A DNA stretch of 64,000 nt, from assembly GCA_027486415.1 (NCBI GenBank), contig JAIXPC010000002.1:868001-932000 (forward strand). Reading direction: 5' to 3'. The stretch comes from Sphingomonadales bacterium (lineage in GTDB: Bacteria > Pseudomonadota > Alphaproteobacteria > Sphingomonadales > Sphingomonadaceae). The stretch's first letter is position 1; the number at the start of each line of letters is the position of its first letter. Of this stretch, positions 32,763 through 42,200 are shown in pieces. The notes beneath the pieces are model-generated. The model was not told the origin of the DNA. It made no database searches and saw nothing but the letters and a program-made list of their open reading frames with translations. Both the position numbers and the translations under genes were made by a program.

Positions 32763-33428
32763 TCAGCCCTCGCCGGCGAGGGCGGCGTCGACGATGGGTT
32801 CCATCCGGAAATCCGGCATCGGCGGCAGTGATGGCACCACCAGACCAGCGGCGGGCGGCACGAACGCCAGCGCTGCCCGCATCTGCGGCACATATTGTTC
32901 GGCCAGACGTGCCATGCTGCCGACATCGCCAAGCCGCAGGGCCAGGCCAGCCTGTCCGGCCGCCCAGCAGAAGTTGTACTGCGCGTCGAGCGTGGAGAAA
33001 CTGTTGTAGCTGCGAGTGTTGTAACGGTCGAACGCGGCAGAACCGCCGCGCTTCAGCGTGCGATTGAAGTGGCTCAACATGACAGATTGCGCGGATGACA
33101 GCTCGTCGCCGTGCTTTCGCAGCATCTGGTTGTAATTGTCGACCGTCCGCAGGAACGGCGAATACTGGCACGCCAGCGCCGCCACGTTCAGTCCGGCGCG
33201 CAGCGTCCATATTGCGTGGGCGCGCGATTCGGCAGGGGTTGGCCTGGTCAGATTGACGGCACGCGGCACCATTATGCCCGGCGTCGTGGGACCAGCCGGG
33301 ACCGCCGGCTTCGGCGCAACCTTTGTCGCGGTGCGCGCCGGTGCGCGGCGCTTGGCCTTGCGAGGGGCGGCATCGGCTGCACCGGCTATCAGTACGGCCA
33401 TCACGACAGCGGACGATATCAGACGCAT
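32763..33428 (-). CDS. Exported hypothetical protein
   Basis: The 221-residue protein begins with a signal peptide (RLISSAVVMAVLIAGAADA), then a basic Lys/Arg/Pro segment (RKAKRRAPARTATKVAPKPAVPAG). A helical domain (SRAHAIWTLRAGLNVAALACQYSPFLRTVDNYNQMLRKH ... AQYNFCWAAGQ) follows, with two cysteines that could form a disulfide. The RAGLNVAALACQ and YNxMLxxH pattern looks conserved rather than random, but I do not know a function. It is convergent with the OmpA gene and has Pro-rich ends. Confidence 0.8.
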   Translation of the reverse strand: MRLISSAVVMAVLIAGAADAAPRKAKRRAPARTATKVAPKPAVPAGPTTPGIMVPRAVNLTRPTPAESRAHAIWTLRAGLNVAALACQYSPFLRTVDNYNQMLRKHGDELSSAQSVMLSHFNRTLKRGGSAAFDRYNTRSYNSFSTLDAQYNFCWAAGQAGLALRLGDVGSMARLAEQYVPQMRAALAFVPPAAGLVVPSLPPMPDFRMEPIVDAALAGEG

Positions 33429-33514
33429 TTTCCTACCCCGAACGAATGATCTGCCCTCGCCAAACGGCCACCGGGCAAGCCGTTGCGGCTGCCCGGTGAG
33501 CCATGGGCCGTCGA

Positions 33515-33814
33515 TCAGCCCAGGATGCTGCCCAGCGAAAGCGCGACCGACATGTCGCCGTCAATCTTGAGCTTGCCCATCATGAACGCCATCTGAGCAT
33601 TCTGCTTGCCAGTGGCAATATCCATGAAATCGGCCATGCTGACCTTGATGGTGCAGGCCGTCGGGCCGTCTTCGTTGCTCACCACCACGGGCGACACGGT
33701 ATCATCGATGCGAACCAGGCCATCGCCGCCGAAATCGAACTTGACCGACTTCTTGAACTGGCCGCCAGCGCCGATGCGCTGCTTCATGGTTTCAGTGATC
33801 TCTGCAAGGCTCAT
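33515..33814 (-). CDS. SCP2 sterol-binding domain protein
   Basis: The 99-residue single SCP2 domain reads MSLAEITETMKQRIGAGGQFKKSVKFDFGGDGLVRID, then ACTIKVSMADFMDIATGKQNAQMAFMMGKLKIDGDMSVAL. It has a hydrophobic tunnel that binds lipids or acyl-CoAs. GGAAGGA upstream fits either ATG at 33817 or 33814; the latter is chosen for spacing. The ORF-track start at 33850 falls in the terminator of the upstream lipoprotein gene. Confidence 0.9.
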   Translation of the reverse strand: MSLAEITETMKQRIGAGGQFKKSVKFDFGGDGLVRIDDTVSPVVVSNEDGPTACTIKVSMADFMDIATGKQNAQMAFMMGKLKIDGDMSVALSLGSILG

Positions 33815-33833
33815 CATGCTTCCTTCCGCAATG

Positions 33834-33864
33834 AAAAAGGGCCGCCCCATGCGGGACGGCCCTT
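33834..33864 (-). terminator. Rho-independent terminator of the lipoprotein gene
   Basis: On the minus strand, AAGGGCCGTCCC and GGGGCGGCCCTT form a stem with one mismatch and a GCAT-type loop, followed by TTTTTC. It separates the lipoprotein gene from the SCP2 gene. Confidence 0.85.
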
Positions 33865-33892
33865 CCTAAAGCAAATCGACGAAAAGTCGAAA

Positions 33893-34156
33893 TTACTTGG
33901 CAGCCGGAGCTTCGGCAGCCGGAGCAGCAGCGGCGTCAGCGGCCGGAGCAGCAGCGGCGTCAGCAGCCGGAGCAGCGGCGTCAGCAGCCGGAGCCATGGC
34001 GTCGGCAGCCGGAGCGGCTTCCGGAGCCGGAGCGGCTTCAGCGGCCGGAGCTTCAGCGGCCGGAGCTTCTTCAGCCTTCTTTTCGCCGCAAGCGACGACG
34101 AGCAGGGCGGCGCCAGCGATGATCGAGGCGGTCTTCAGCTTTTCGATGACGGTCAT
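33893..34156 (-). CDS. Small Ala/Pro-rich lipoprotein
   Basis: The 87-residue protein has a lipoprotein signal (KLKTASIIAGAALLVVAC, lipobox LVVAC with the lipidated Cys). A charged patch GEKKAEEA follows, then about 60 residues of low-complexity Ala/Pro/Glu/Asp repeats (units such as PAADAA, PAAEA). AGGAG eight bases upstream supports ATG 34156; the track's 123-residue version is too long. The tail likely extends as an unstructured spacer in the periplasm. Function unknown; such proteins are often abundant. Confidence 0.85.
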   Translation of the reverse strand: MTVIEKLKTASIIAGAALLVVACGEKKAEEAPAAEAPAAEAAPAPEAAPAADAMAPAADAAAPAADAAAAPAADAAAAPAAEAPAAK

Positions 34157-34288
34157 GTTCAATCTCCTATAGGACGTATCGCCTGAACCCAGGACGAGTT
34201 GGGTCGGCTCGGCCTTAATCCCCCAACTGCGGTAGACATTAGCGATGCCGGCGAAATCGTGCAAGCGGGTCGTTTGCCCCTCGCAACC

Positions 34289-34930
34289 TCATGCGACAAG
34301 GCGTGCCAGCATGGCGGGCAACTGCCGATGCAGCGCCGCATCCACTTCGGCCAGCGTCACATTCCGGCCACGTGCGGCCAAGCTGGTGACCGGCTCAGTG
34401 AGGCCGCACGGGATGATCCCGTTGAAATCATTCAGATCGGGGTCGACGTTCAACGACACACCGTGAAACGTGACCCAGCGCTGAACCCGCACGCCGATGG
34501 CGGCGATCTTGGCGGCGCCTGCAGGTGTGTCGACCCAGACGCCTACCTTGCCCTCGATGATGCGCCCCGTAACGCCGAATTCGGCCAGCGTGTCGATCAG
34601 CCAGTGTTCCAGCGCGGCCACATAATTTCGAACATCACGCCCGCGCTCAGCGAGATCGAGCATGACATAAGCCACGCGTTGGCCCGGCCCGTGATAGGTG
34701 TAACGCCCGCCACGGCCCGCATCGAACACGGGAAAGCGTTCCGGATCAACAAGCTCGGCAACATCGGCGCTGGTGCCGGCCGTGTAGAGCTGTGGATGCT
34801 CCACCAGCCAGACCCGTTCCGATTCGGTGCCAGCCCGAATGCCGGCGGCGATCGCCTGCATCCGGGCAAGCGCGTCGGGATACGCGGTGAGCCCTGGCGA
34901 GACCTCCCAGACTGGCGACGAACTGCTCAC
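34289..34930 (-). CDS. lipB: Octanoyltransferase LipB
   Basis: The 213-residue lipoyl(octanoyl) transferase moves octanoyl from acyl carrier protein to lipoyl domains. It shows [39 protein letters not shown] (substrate loop) and the catalytic cysteine in [17 protein letters not shown]. The start is GTG 34930, which overlaps the epoxide hydrolase stop by four bases (GTGA). The track's 415-residue ORF starting at 35536 is a read-through. Being the last gene of a catabolic-looking operon is unusual. Confidence 0.94.
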   Translation of the reverse strand: MSSSSPVWEVSPGLTAYPDALARMQAIAAGIRAGTESERVWLVEHPQLYTAGTSADVAELVDPERFPVFDAGRGGRYTYHGPGQRVAYVMLDLAERGRDVRNYVAALEHWLIDTLAEFGVTGRIIEGKVGVWVDTPAGAAKIAAIGVRVQRWVTFHGVSLNVDPDLNDFNGIIPCGLTEPVTSLAARGRNVTLAEVDAALHRQLPAMLARLVA

Positions 34931-36069
34931 AGGCTGGCAACGAAGGCCCTGATATCGGCCAGGAACAATTCCGGCTCTTCCAGGCTGGCGAAATGCCCGC
35001 CGCGCGGCATCGTCGTCCAGTGCGCGACATTGTAGCCGCGTTCCACCATGGGCCGCGGCGGAAAGGCGAGCAGATCGCGCGGGAAGGCGGCAACGCCCAC
35101 CGGCACCTCGACCCGAAGGCCTTCCGGCATGGCAAAGCCGCCTTCCAGGAACATGCCCCGATAGATCCACGTGGCGGTGAGAAAGCTGCGCGTGGTGAGA
35201 TAGATCATGATGTTGGTGAGCATCTGGTCCATCGTGAACGGCGGATCGGTGTAATCGCCCGCCACATCCGACCAGCCGACGAACTTTTCCGCAAACCACG
35301 CCGCGACGCCCATCGGCGAATCCATCATGGCAAAGCCCAGGCTTTGTGGCTTCGTGCCCTGCAACTGCAGATAGGCGGTTTCGACATCGCGCACGGCGAC
35401 GGCTTTGTGCAGCCACGCGCCTTCTTCCGGCGAGGTTGGGGCCATGTTGGCGGGGCGCAGGCCAAAGCCGTTCAGGTGGATGGCCTGAACCCGCCTCGAA
35501 TCCAGCCCGATCCAGCCGCCGATCACACAGCCCCAATCGCCGCCCTGATAGACATAGGCATCATAGCCCAGCACGCCCATCAGGGTGTCATAGCGGCGGG
35601 CGACCTCACGCGGGCCGATCGGGGCCGACGGCCGGTCAGACCAGGCATAACCGGGCAAAGATGGCGCCACGACATGGAAGGCGGGCATCGCGGGGTCTTC
35701 GGGCTCGGCCAGCCGCTCGATGATGGCGTCAAACTCCAGGATAGAACCGGGCCAGCCGTGGGCGATCAGCAATGGCCGCGCGTCGGGCCTGCTCGATCGC
35801 AGATGGATGCAGTGGAGATGGAAGGGCTGGCCGCCGTCCTCGCCCACTGCCACCCGAAAATGCGGCAGCCGGTTGAGATGCGCCACGGCAGCCGACCAGT
35901 CGAACCGGTTCAGCCAGCAATCCTGCAACCGCTGCATGTAATCGCGGTTGGCGCCGTGGCGCCAGCCGGCGGCCGGCGGCTCCTCGAACCAGCGATAGGC
36001 GGCGACGCGGTCGCGGATCCACGCCACCTCCTCGTCGTTCACCGGGATCGTGAACGGCGTTGCCGTCAT
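34927..36069 (-). CDS. Epoxide hydrolase (EHN-type, alpha/beta-hydrolase)
   Basis: The 380-residue protein has an N-terminal EHN region ([22 protein letters not shown]) and an alpha/beta-hydrolase core. The oxyanion HGWPGS, nucleophile Asp in YQGGDWGC and C-terminal catalytic His in [14 protein letters not shown] are all visible. It opens epoxides to diols through an alkyl-enzyme ester. It is the middle gene of the GMC oxidoreductase-epoxide hydrolase-lipB operon and overlaps both neighbours by four bases. Natural substrate unknown. Confidence 0.94.
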   Translation of the reverse strand: MTATPFTIPVNDEEVAWIRDRVAAYRWFEEPPAAGWRHGANRDYMQRLQDCWLNRFDWSAAVAHLNRLPHFRVAVGEDGGQPFHLHCIHLRSSRPDARPLLIAHGWPGSILEFDAIIERLAEPEDPAMPAFHVVAPSLPGYAWSDRPSAPIGPREVARRYDTLMGVLGYDAYVYQGGDWGCVIGGWIGLDSRRVQAIHLNGFGLRPANMAPTSPEEGAWLHKAVAVRDVETAYLQLQGTKPQSLGFAMMDSPMGVAAWFAEKFVGWSDVAGDYTDPPFTMDQMLTNIMIYLTTRSFLTATWIYRGMFLEGGFAMPEGLRVEVPVGVAAFPRDLLAFPPRPMVERGYNVAHWTTMPRGGHFASLEEPELFLADIRAFVASL

Positions 36070-37703
36070 GCCGCGATGCCCAGCTTGCGATCGCGCCGGC
36101 TTTGGCTGGCGATGATGTCGGCGGCCTTTTCCGCGATCATGATCGTCGGTGCGTTGGTGTTGCCGGATACGAGATAGGGCATCACGCTGGCATCGACCAC
36201 GCGCAGACCTTCGACGCCGTTGACGCGCAACTGGCCATCGACCACGGCATTCTCATCGACGCCCATGCGGCAGGTGCCGACCGGGTGATAGATGGTTTCG
36301 GCCCAGCCCCGCATCCTTTCGATCAGCGTGTCGCGATCGGTCACGTCCGGGCCCGGCCACGCCTCCCCGGCGTTGTAGGCCGAAAGCGCCGGCTGGCCGC
36401 CGATGGCACGCGCCATCTCCACGCCGCGCACCAGCGTTTCCACGTCTTCGGCCGCGCTGAGATAATTGGGGTCGATCGCCGGCGGTGCCAGCGGATCGGC
36501 AGAGTTCAGCCGCACCGTGCCGCGGCTTTCGGGGCGCAATTGGCAGACGTGGAGCTGATAGCCGTGGCTGGCATCCAATTGGCCGGCCCCGTGTGGATTG
36601 CCGCGCACCGGCATGAAATGCATCTGGATGTCCGGCGCGGCCAGCCCTTCACGGGTGGACAGGAACGCGCCCATCGGCGTCGGCATATGCGCGCCATTGC
36701 CGGTGCGCTTGAAGGTCCACAGCCCCAGCGCCTTCATCTTGTTGAGGAATTTGCTGTTGCTGTTGAGTGTGATCTTCTGCGTGCAGCGCCACTGCACGAT
36801 CACGTCGAGGTGATCCTGCAAATTGCCGCCGACATCCGGCGCATTCACCAGCACGTCGATGCCATGCTGCGCCAGGTGCGCCGCCGGGCCGATGCCGGAC
36901 AGCATCAGCAGTTGCGGGCTGTTGACCGCGCCGCCGCACAGGATGATCTCACGTGCGGTAGCCGTCTGCACGGCGTTGTTGCGGGTGAACTCTACACCGG
37001 TCGCGCGCTTGCCGTCGAACAGCACCCGCCGCGCCTGCACGCCGGTGAGGATCTGCAGATTGGCGCGGGCGCGCACGTCGGGCGTCAGATAGGCCTTGGC
37101 CGCGGAGAAGCGTTCGCCATCCTTGATCGTCGCATCATATTGGCCGACGCCTTCGAACTGCGGCCCGTTGAAATCGTCGGTGCGCTGGTAGCCGGCCTGC
37201 ACGGCGGCCTCGACGAAGGCGGCGTTGAGCACGTGGGGCAGCGCGCCCTTGCGGCTGGTGTGCAGCGGGCCGCCCTGGCCGTGATAGTCGTCCGATCCGC
37301 GCTCCGAATCCTCGGCCTTGCGGAAATAGGGCAGCACATCGTCCCAGCCCCAGCCGGTCAGTCCCAGTTGTGACCAGCGGTTGTAGTCACTGGCGTGGCC
37401 GCGGATATACACCATGCCGTTTATCGACGACGATCCGCCCAGTGCCCGGCCGCGCGGCCAGTAAAGGCGGCGGCCGCCCAAGTGCGCCTGCGGTTCCGTC
37501 CAGAACGACCAGTCGAACGGGCTGGGCTTGTCAGGCGGGATGATCTGGGCAATGCCGGCCGGCATCTGGATCAGCATCGAATTGTCATTGCCGCCGGCTT
37601 CCAGCAGCAACACGCGCGTGGCGGGATCAGCCGACAATCGATTGGCGAGCGCGCATCCGGCCGACCCGGCCCCAACGATGATGAAATCGAACGTCTCGCT
37701 CAC
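36066..37703 (-). CDS. GMC family FAD-dependent oxidoreductase (choline/alcohol dehydrogenase-like)
   Basis: The 545-residue flavoenzyme has the N-terminal Rossmann motif FDFIIVGAGSAGCALANRL and GMC signature 1 (YWPRGRALGGSSSINGMVYIRG). The active-site His lies in the C-terminal segment IYHPVGTCRMG, with a second FAD segment VVDASVMP. Members oxidise primary alcohols to aldehydes. It is first in an operon with an epoxide hydrolase, consistent with oxidation of hydrocarbon or terpenoid intermediates, an inference from context. Confidence 0.94.
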   Translation of the reverse strand: MSETFDFIIVGAGSAGCALANRLSADPATRVLLLEAGGNDNSMLIQMPAGIAQIIPPDKPSPFDWSFWTEPQAHLGGRRLYWPRGRALGGSSSINGMVYIRGHASDYNRWSQLGLTGWGWDDVLPYFRKAEDSERGSDDYHGQGGPLHTSRKGALPHVLNAAFVEAAVQAGYQRTDDFNGPQFEGVGQYDATIKDGERFSAAKAYLTPDVRARANLQILTGVQARRVLFDGKRATGVEFTRNNAVQTATAREIILCGGAVNSPQLLMLSGIGPAAHLAQHGIDVLVNAPDVGGNLQDHLDVIVQWRCTQKITLNSNSKFLNKMKALGLWTFKRTGNGAHMPTPMGAFLSTREGLAAPDIQMHFMPVRGNPHGAGQLDASHGYQLHVCQLRPESRGTVRLNSADPLAPPAIDPNYLSAAEDVETLVRGVEMARAIGGQPALSAYNAGEAWPGPDVTDRDTLIERMRGWAETIYHPVGTCRMGVDENAVVDGQLRVNGVEGLRVVDASVMPYLVSGNTNAPTIMIAEKAADIIASQSRRDRKLGIAA

Positions 37704-37780
37704 GCATTTTCCCCTGACTGGATGGCGAAAGCGTAACCGCCTTGCCGGCGGGGTGCAAACCGGCAGCTTGGGGAGGGACG

Positions 37781-39004
37781 TCAGGCCGGATGCCAGGTCT
37801 TCAGCGGGGTCTCGGTATCCGACAATGCTGCCAGTGGCACCACCACGCCTTGTTCCACCAGCGCCTTGCCCTGCACATAATCGCGGGCCGCATTGACGCA
37901 GTCCAATGCGATAACCCGGCCGTGCTTCAAATAGATCAGGCTGAAACTGCGCGTGGCGGGATCGCCGCGCAGAACGGTCTGATCATGGCCAATGCTCAGG
38001 CCCATCGTCTGCAGCCTGAGATCATATTGGTTCGACCAGAACCAGGGCACCGCCTTGTAGGGGGCGGGATCGCCGGTGATGGCACGCGCCACGGTGGCAG
38101 CCATGTCGGCGGCGTTTTGCACCGATTCCAGCCGGATCTCGGCGCCATCGGCAAACGGATTGGCGTGCAGCGCGCAATCACCGATGGCGAACACGTCGGG
38201 CAGGGTCGTGCGGCAATGATCGTCGACCCACACGCCGTTGCCGCCCGTCGCGCCGGCCTCCAGCAGCGGCTGCATTGACGGCACGATGCCGATGCCGACG
38301 ATCACAACATCCGCGATCAAGTGGCGGCCATCGGCCAATGTGGCATGCTTGGCGATGCCGCCAGCGGGCGCCAGCGCGGTCAGCAGCGCATTGGTCGCTA
38401 TGGTGACGCCGTGGGCGGCATGTTCCGCTTCGTAAAAGGCGGACAGCTGCATGCCGGCAACGCGCGCCAGCACACGGTCCATCGCCTCGATCACGGTCAC
38501 GCTGTGGCCGAGTTTGGCCAGCACGGCGGCCGATTCCAGCCCGACATAGCCGCCGCCCACGATCAGCACGCGCGACGCTTCCCCCAAATCGGCCTTCAGC
38601 GCATCGACATCGGCGCGGGTGCGGATGGCATGGATGCCGGGCAGATCATGGCCGGGGCAGGTAAGTTTGCGCGCGTCGCCGCCGCCAGCCCACACCAGCG
38701 TGCCGTACGCAATCGGGCCAGCACTGGTTTCCAACCGATGCGCCGCCGGATCAACGGCAGTGACCCGCGTGCCGGTCATCACCTCGACATTGCGCTCCGC
38801 CCAGAACGCCGGCGGGCGCAGCAGCATCCGTTCGAAGCTCTTCTCGCCAGCCAGATATTCCTTTGACAGGGGCGGGCGCTCGTATGGCAGTTCGGGCTCG
38901 GCGGTGATGATCGCGATGCTGCCGGCAAAACCGCGCTGCCGCAGCTGCGCCGCCTGTGCCGCGCCGCCATGGCCGCCGCCCACGATCACCACATCAAATT
39001 GCAT
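37781..39004 (-). CDS. NAD(P)/FAD-dependent ferredoxin (rhodocoxin/putidaredoxin-type) reductase
   Basis: The 407-residue two-dinucleotide-fold flavoprotein has VIVGGGHGGAAQAAQLRQ for FAD, VLIVGGGYVGLESAAVLAKLG for NAD(P)H and the FAD motif VFAIGDCALHANPF. PYERPPLSKEYL is diagnostic of the oxygenase-coupled ferredoxin reductase family that feeds electrons to [2Fe-2S] ferredoxins for cytochrome P450s or dioxygenases. GGGAGG precedes ATG 39004, so the track's 17-residue extension is dropped. No P450 or ferredoxin lies in this window. Confidence 0.93.
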   Translation of the reverse strand: MQFDVVIVGGGHGGAAQAAQLRQRGFAGSIAIITAEPELPYERPPLSKEYLAGEKSFERMLLRPPAFWAERNVEVMTGTRVTAVDPAAHRLETSAGPIAYGTLVWAGGGDARKLTCPGHDLPGIHAIRTRADVDALKADLGEASRVLIVGGGYVGLESAAVLAKLGHSVTVIEAMDRVLARVAGMQLSAFYEAEHAAHGVTIATNALLTALAPAGGIAKHATLADGRHLIADVVIVGIGIVPSMQPLLEAGATGGNGVWVDDHCRTTLPDVFAIGDCALHANPFADGAEIRLESVQNAADMAATVARAITGDPAPYKAVPWFWSNQYDLRLQTMGLSIGHDQTVLRGDPATRSFSLIYLKHGRVIALDCVNAARDYVQGKALVEQGVVVPLAALSDTETPLKTWHPA

Positions 39005-39104
39005 GGCCTTGCCTCCCGTTGGCCGTGCCATGCGACAAGGGCGCCGCCTTGCCAAGCCGGGTTGTTGCTTATCTGCCCTTCACATCCCCCGGCCGCGCTG
39101 CCAC

Positions 39105-39986
39105 ATGAAGGCCATGGATCTGGCCAGCCACCCCGATGCAAGCGCCTATGGCGTGCTCGCCCCGCGATCGCCGCTGGTGCGCCGCCTGCTGGCGCGCAAC
39201 CCGTCGGCCTTTACGTTCACCGGCACCGGCACCTTCGTGGTGGGACAGGGAACGGTGGCCGTCATCGACCCTGGCCCCGACGATCCCGACCATATCGCTG
39301 CCCTGATCGGCGCGCTGGTCGGTGAGACGGTCAGCCATATCGTCATCACCCACACCCACATGGATCATTCGCCGGCCGCCCCGGCGTTGAAGGCCGCCAC
39401 GGACGCCGAGATCGTCGGCTGCGCCCCGCTGGTGCTGTCCGACGATGGCCCGCGCGCCGATGCGGGCTTTGACGCGACCTACGCCCCCGATCGCGTGCTC
39501 GCCGATGGCGACAGCATCAGCGGCCCCGGCTGGACGCTCACCGCCGTCCACACGCCGGGGCACACCAGCAATCATCTCTGCTTTGCGCTTCCGCAAGAAA
39601 AGGCGCTGTTCACTGGCGATCATGTCATGGGCTGGAGCACCACTGTGGTCGCGCCTCCGGATGGCGACATGGCCGATTACATGGCCAGCCTCGAAAAACT
39701 GATGGCCCGCGATGATGCCATCTATCACCCCACCCATGGCGAGGCGGTCACCGATCCCCAGCGCTTCGTCAAGCATCTGCTCGGCCACCGCCGCCAGCGC
39801 GAGGCGCAGGTGCTCCGCGCCATCGGAGAGGGGTGGACGACCATCCCGCAGATGGTCGCCGCCATGTATGCGATGGTAGACAAGCGCCTGCACCCCGCCG
39901 CCGGCCGCAGCGTGCTGGCACATCTGATTGATCTCGAACGGCGCGGCAAGGTCGCCCGCGCCGGCGATGTGTGGAGCCTTGCCTGA
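39105..39986 (+). CDS. MBL-fold metallo-hydrolase (LACTB2-like)
   Basis: The 293-residue metallo-beta-lactamase-fold protein has the zinc motif HTHMDHS and later LFTGDHVMGW and YHPTHGEAV. A C-terminal winged-helix region (LAHLIDLERRGKVARAGDVW) is typical of the LACTB2/RNase-like branch. ATG 39105 or 39114; both lack a clear Shine-Dalgarno. Its stop overlaps the nadA start (TGATG), so it forms an operon with the NAD biosynthesis genes. Substrate unknown. Confidence 0.92.
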   Translation: MKAMDLASHPDASAYGVLAPRSPLVRRLLARNPSAFTFTGTGTFVVGQGTVAVIDPGPDDPDHIAALIGALVGETVSHIVITHTHMDHSPAAPALKAATDAEIVGCAPLVLSDDGPRADAGFDATYAPDRVLADGDSISGPGWTLTAVHTPGHTSNHLCFALPQEKALFTGDHVMGWSTTVVAPPDGDMADYMASLEKLMARDDAIYHPTHGEAVTDPQRFVKHLLGHRRQREAQVLRAIGEGWTTIPQMVAAMYAMVDKRLHPAAGRSVLAHLIDLERRGKVARAGDVWSLA

Positions 39987-40951
39987 TGGACGCCCGGCTG
40001 AACCTTTTGGGCGGCGGCCCGGCCGTCGACGTGAAGGCGGAAATCCAACGCCTGAAGCGGGAGCGCAACGCCGTCATCCTCGCGCATTATTACCAGGCAC
40101 CTGAAATCCAGGATATTGCCGATTTCGTCGGCGACAGCCTTGATCTGTCACGCAAGGCTGCCGCCACCGATGCCGACGCCATCGCCTTTTGCGGTGTCAA
40201 ATTCATGGCCGAAGTGGCCAAGATCCTGTCGCCGGAAAAGACGGTGATCCTGCCCGACCTCAAGGCGGGATGCAGCCTCGAGGATTCCGCGCCGCCGGAG
40301 GAATTTGCCCGGTTCCGCCGTGCCCACCCCGATCACCTCGCGCTCACCTACATCAACTGTTCGGCGGCGGTGAAGGCGGAGAGCGACATCATCGTCACGT
40401 CTTCCTCTGCCGAGCGCATCATCAGCCAGATCTCGGCGGATCAGAAAATCCTGTTCGCGCCCGACAAGCATCTGGGGGCGTGGCTGTCGCGCAAGACCGG
40501 GCGCGAGATGCTGCTGTGGGACGGTTCGTGCATCGTCCACGAACGCTTCTCGGTGACCGAACTGCTCAAGCTGAAGGCGCAATATCCGGACGCGCCGGTG
40601 CTTGCTCACCCGGAATGTCCAGCCCCGATCCTGGAGCTTGCCGACTATGTTGGCGCCACGAGCGGCATCCTGAAACAGGCGACGGATCGCGACGATCAGG
40701 TCATGCTCGTCGCCACCGAACCGCACATCATCCACCAGATGCAGAAGGCCGCGCCGGGAAAGATCTTCATCGGTGCGCCCGGCGCCGACGGCAATTGCGG
40801 CTGCAACATGTGCCCCTACATGGCATTGAACACGCTGGAAAAACTGCATCGGTGCCTGCGCGACCTGTCACCTGTGATCGAGGTGCCGGAGGATATCCGC
40901 ATCCGCGCCAAGCGCAGTCTTGATCGCATGCTGGAAATGTCGGCGCGATGA
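39986..40951 (+). CDS. nadA: Quinolinate synthase
   Basis: The 321-residue NadA condenses iminoaspartate with dihydroxyacetone phosphate to quinolinate using a [4Fe-4S] cluster. The pseudo-threefold repeats are visible: NAVILAHYYQAPEIQDIADFVGDSL, then FCGVKFMAEVAKIL, PECPAPILELADYVGATSGI and NCGCNMCPYMALNTLEKL with cluster cysteines. It starts at ATG 39986 on the previous stop. It is followed by nadC with ATGA overlap; nadB is not in the window. Confidence 0.97.
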   Translation: MDARLNLLGGGPAVDVKAEIQRLKRERNAVILAHYYQAPEIQDIADFVGDSLDLSRKAAATDADAIAFCGVKFMAEVAKILSPEKTVILPDLKAGCSLEDSAPPEEFARFRRAHPDHLALTYINCSAAVKAESDIIVTSSSAERIISQISADQKILFAPDKHLGAWLSRKTGREMLLWDGSCIVHERFSVTELLKLKAQYPDAPVLAHPECPAPILELADYVGATSGILKQATDRDDQVMLVATEPHIIHQMQKAAPGKIFIGAPGADGNCGCNMCPYMALNTLEKLHRCLRDLSPVIEVPEDIRIRAKRSLDRMLEMSAR

Positions 40952-41778
40952 TCGGCGGTTTTGATGTTGCTGCCTTTGTGGCCGCGACATTGGCGGAGGA
41001 TCTGGGCAGCGGCGGCGACATCACGTCGGCCGCTGTGATCCCCACCGATGCCCGCCTGTCGGCGGTGATGGCGAGCCGGGATGACGTGGTGATCGCCGGC
41101 CTGCCACTGGCCGAAGCCTTCTTCCACGCGCTCGATCCCGATTGCCGCGTCACGCACCTCGTCCACGATGGGGATCGGGTGGCCGCCGGCACCCCGGTGA
41201 TGCGGATCGAGGGCAATGCCCGCGCGCTGCTGTCGGCCGAACGCTCAGCGCTCAACACGGTCCAGCATCTCACCGGCATCGCGACGATGACCCGCACCTA
41301 TGTTGATGCCATTGCCGGCACGGGCGCCGTGCTGCTGGATACGCGCAAGACGCTGCCGGGCCTCAGGGCGCTGGAAAAATATGCCACGCGGATGGGCGGC
41401 GCCACCAACCACCGGCTGCGGCTGGATGATGGCGTGATGATCAAGGACAATCACATCGCCGTGGCCGGCGGCGTTGAACCGGCCGTGCGCGCTGCCAAGG
41501 TGGCGGGTCTGACCGGCGTGGTGGTGGAGGTTGACCGCATCGACCAGATCGCGCCCGCGCTTGCGGCTGGCGCCGATCGGCTGCTGCTCGACAACATGGA
41601 TGTGCCGACCCTAAAGCAAGCCGTGGTGCTGGTTGCCGGCCGCGTGCCAACCGAAGCATCGGGCGGCGTCCGGCTCGACACGATCCGCGCCATCGCCGAA
41701 ACCGGCGTCACCTATATCAGCGTCGGCCGCATCACCCAGAGCGCGCCGGCGGCCGACATTGGCCTGGATTTCGCCTGA
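40948..41778 (+). CDS. nadC: Nicotinate-nucleotide pyrophosphorylase (carboxylating)
   Basis: The 276-residue QPRTase converts quinolinate and PRPP to nicotinate mononucleotide. Hallmarks are LAEDLGSGGDITSAAV at the start, LNTVQHLTGIATMTRTYV, DTRKTLPGLRALEKYATRMGGATNHRLRLDDGVMIKDNHI (substrate-binding Arg/Lys/His) and LLLDNMDVPTL. It is coupled to nadA by a four-base overlap. Confidence 0.97.
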   Translation: MIGGFDVAAFVAATLAEDLGSGGDITSAAVIPTDARLSAVMASRDDVVIAGLPLAEAFFHALDPDCRVTHLVHDGDRVAAGTPVMRIEGNARALLSAERSALNTVQHLTGIATMTRTYVDAIAGTGAVLLDTRKTLPGLRALEKYATRMGGATNHRLRLDDGVMIKDNHIAVAGGVEPAVRAAKVAGLTGVVVEVDRIDQIAPALAAGADRLLLDNMDVPTLKQAVVLVAGRVPTEASGGVRLDTIRAIAETGVTYISVGRITQSAPAADIGLDFA

Positions 41779-42186
41779 TCAGCGCGCCAGCCGCTTGATG
41801 ATCTTCAGGTTGCGGCTGTTCGATCGGAAAAACAGGTCGAACACGTCGCCAACAAACGGCACGCTGCCCAGCGCAGCATCGACGCCGACGTTGCCCAGCA
41901 TGCGCAGCAGTTGCAGCCGCGACGCGCCCAGATTGCGCGCTTCCCACACCAGATACAGCCCCATGGCGGCCGTGACGGCGTCGCCGATCCCCGGCACCAG
42001 GCCGATCAGGGCGTCGGCACCCACACGCGTGTTCAAGCCGGGCACGCGGATGGCGCCTTCCAGAAGGGTTTCCAGCCGTTCGATCCGCGCCCGTGCCGAA
42101 ACAGCATCAGTGCGGGGCAGGGCGGCAGCAGTACGGTAAAGGGCGGCGGGGCTCATGCCCTGAATCTGGCCCTGCAGCGCCCGCAT
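41779..42186 (-). CDS. DUF4112 family membrane-associated protein
   Basis: The 135-residue protein has the DUF4112 core: RIERLETLLEGAIRVPGLNTRVGADALIGLVPGIGDAVTAAMGLYLVWEARNLGAS, then GSVPFVGDVFDLFFRSNSRNLKII. One or two hydrophobic helices suggest membrane association; function unknown. The start is uncertain, with an internal ATG at 42156 equally likely. It is convergent with nadC; the stop codons are adjacent. Confidence 0.85.
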   Translation of the reverse strand: MRALQGQIQGMSPAALYRTAAALPRTDAVSARARIERLETLLEGAIRVPGLNTRVGADALIGLVPGIGDAVTAAMGLYLVWEARNLGASRLQLLRMLGNVGVDAALGSVPFVGDVFDLFFRSNSRNLKIIKRLAR

Positions 42187-42200
42187 TCAAGGGGTGCGGC

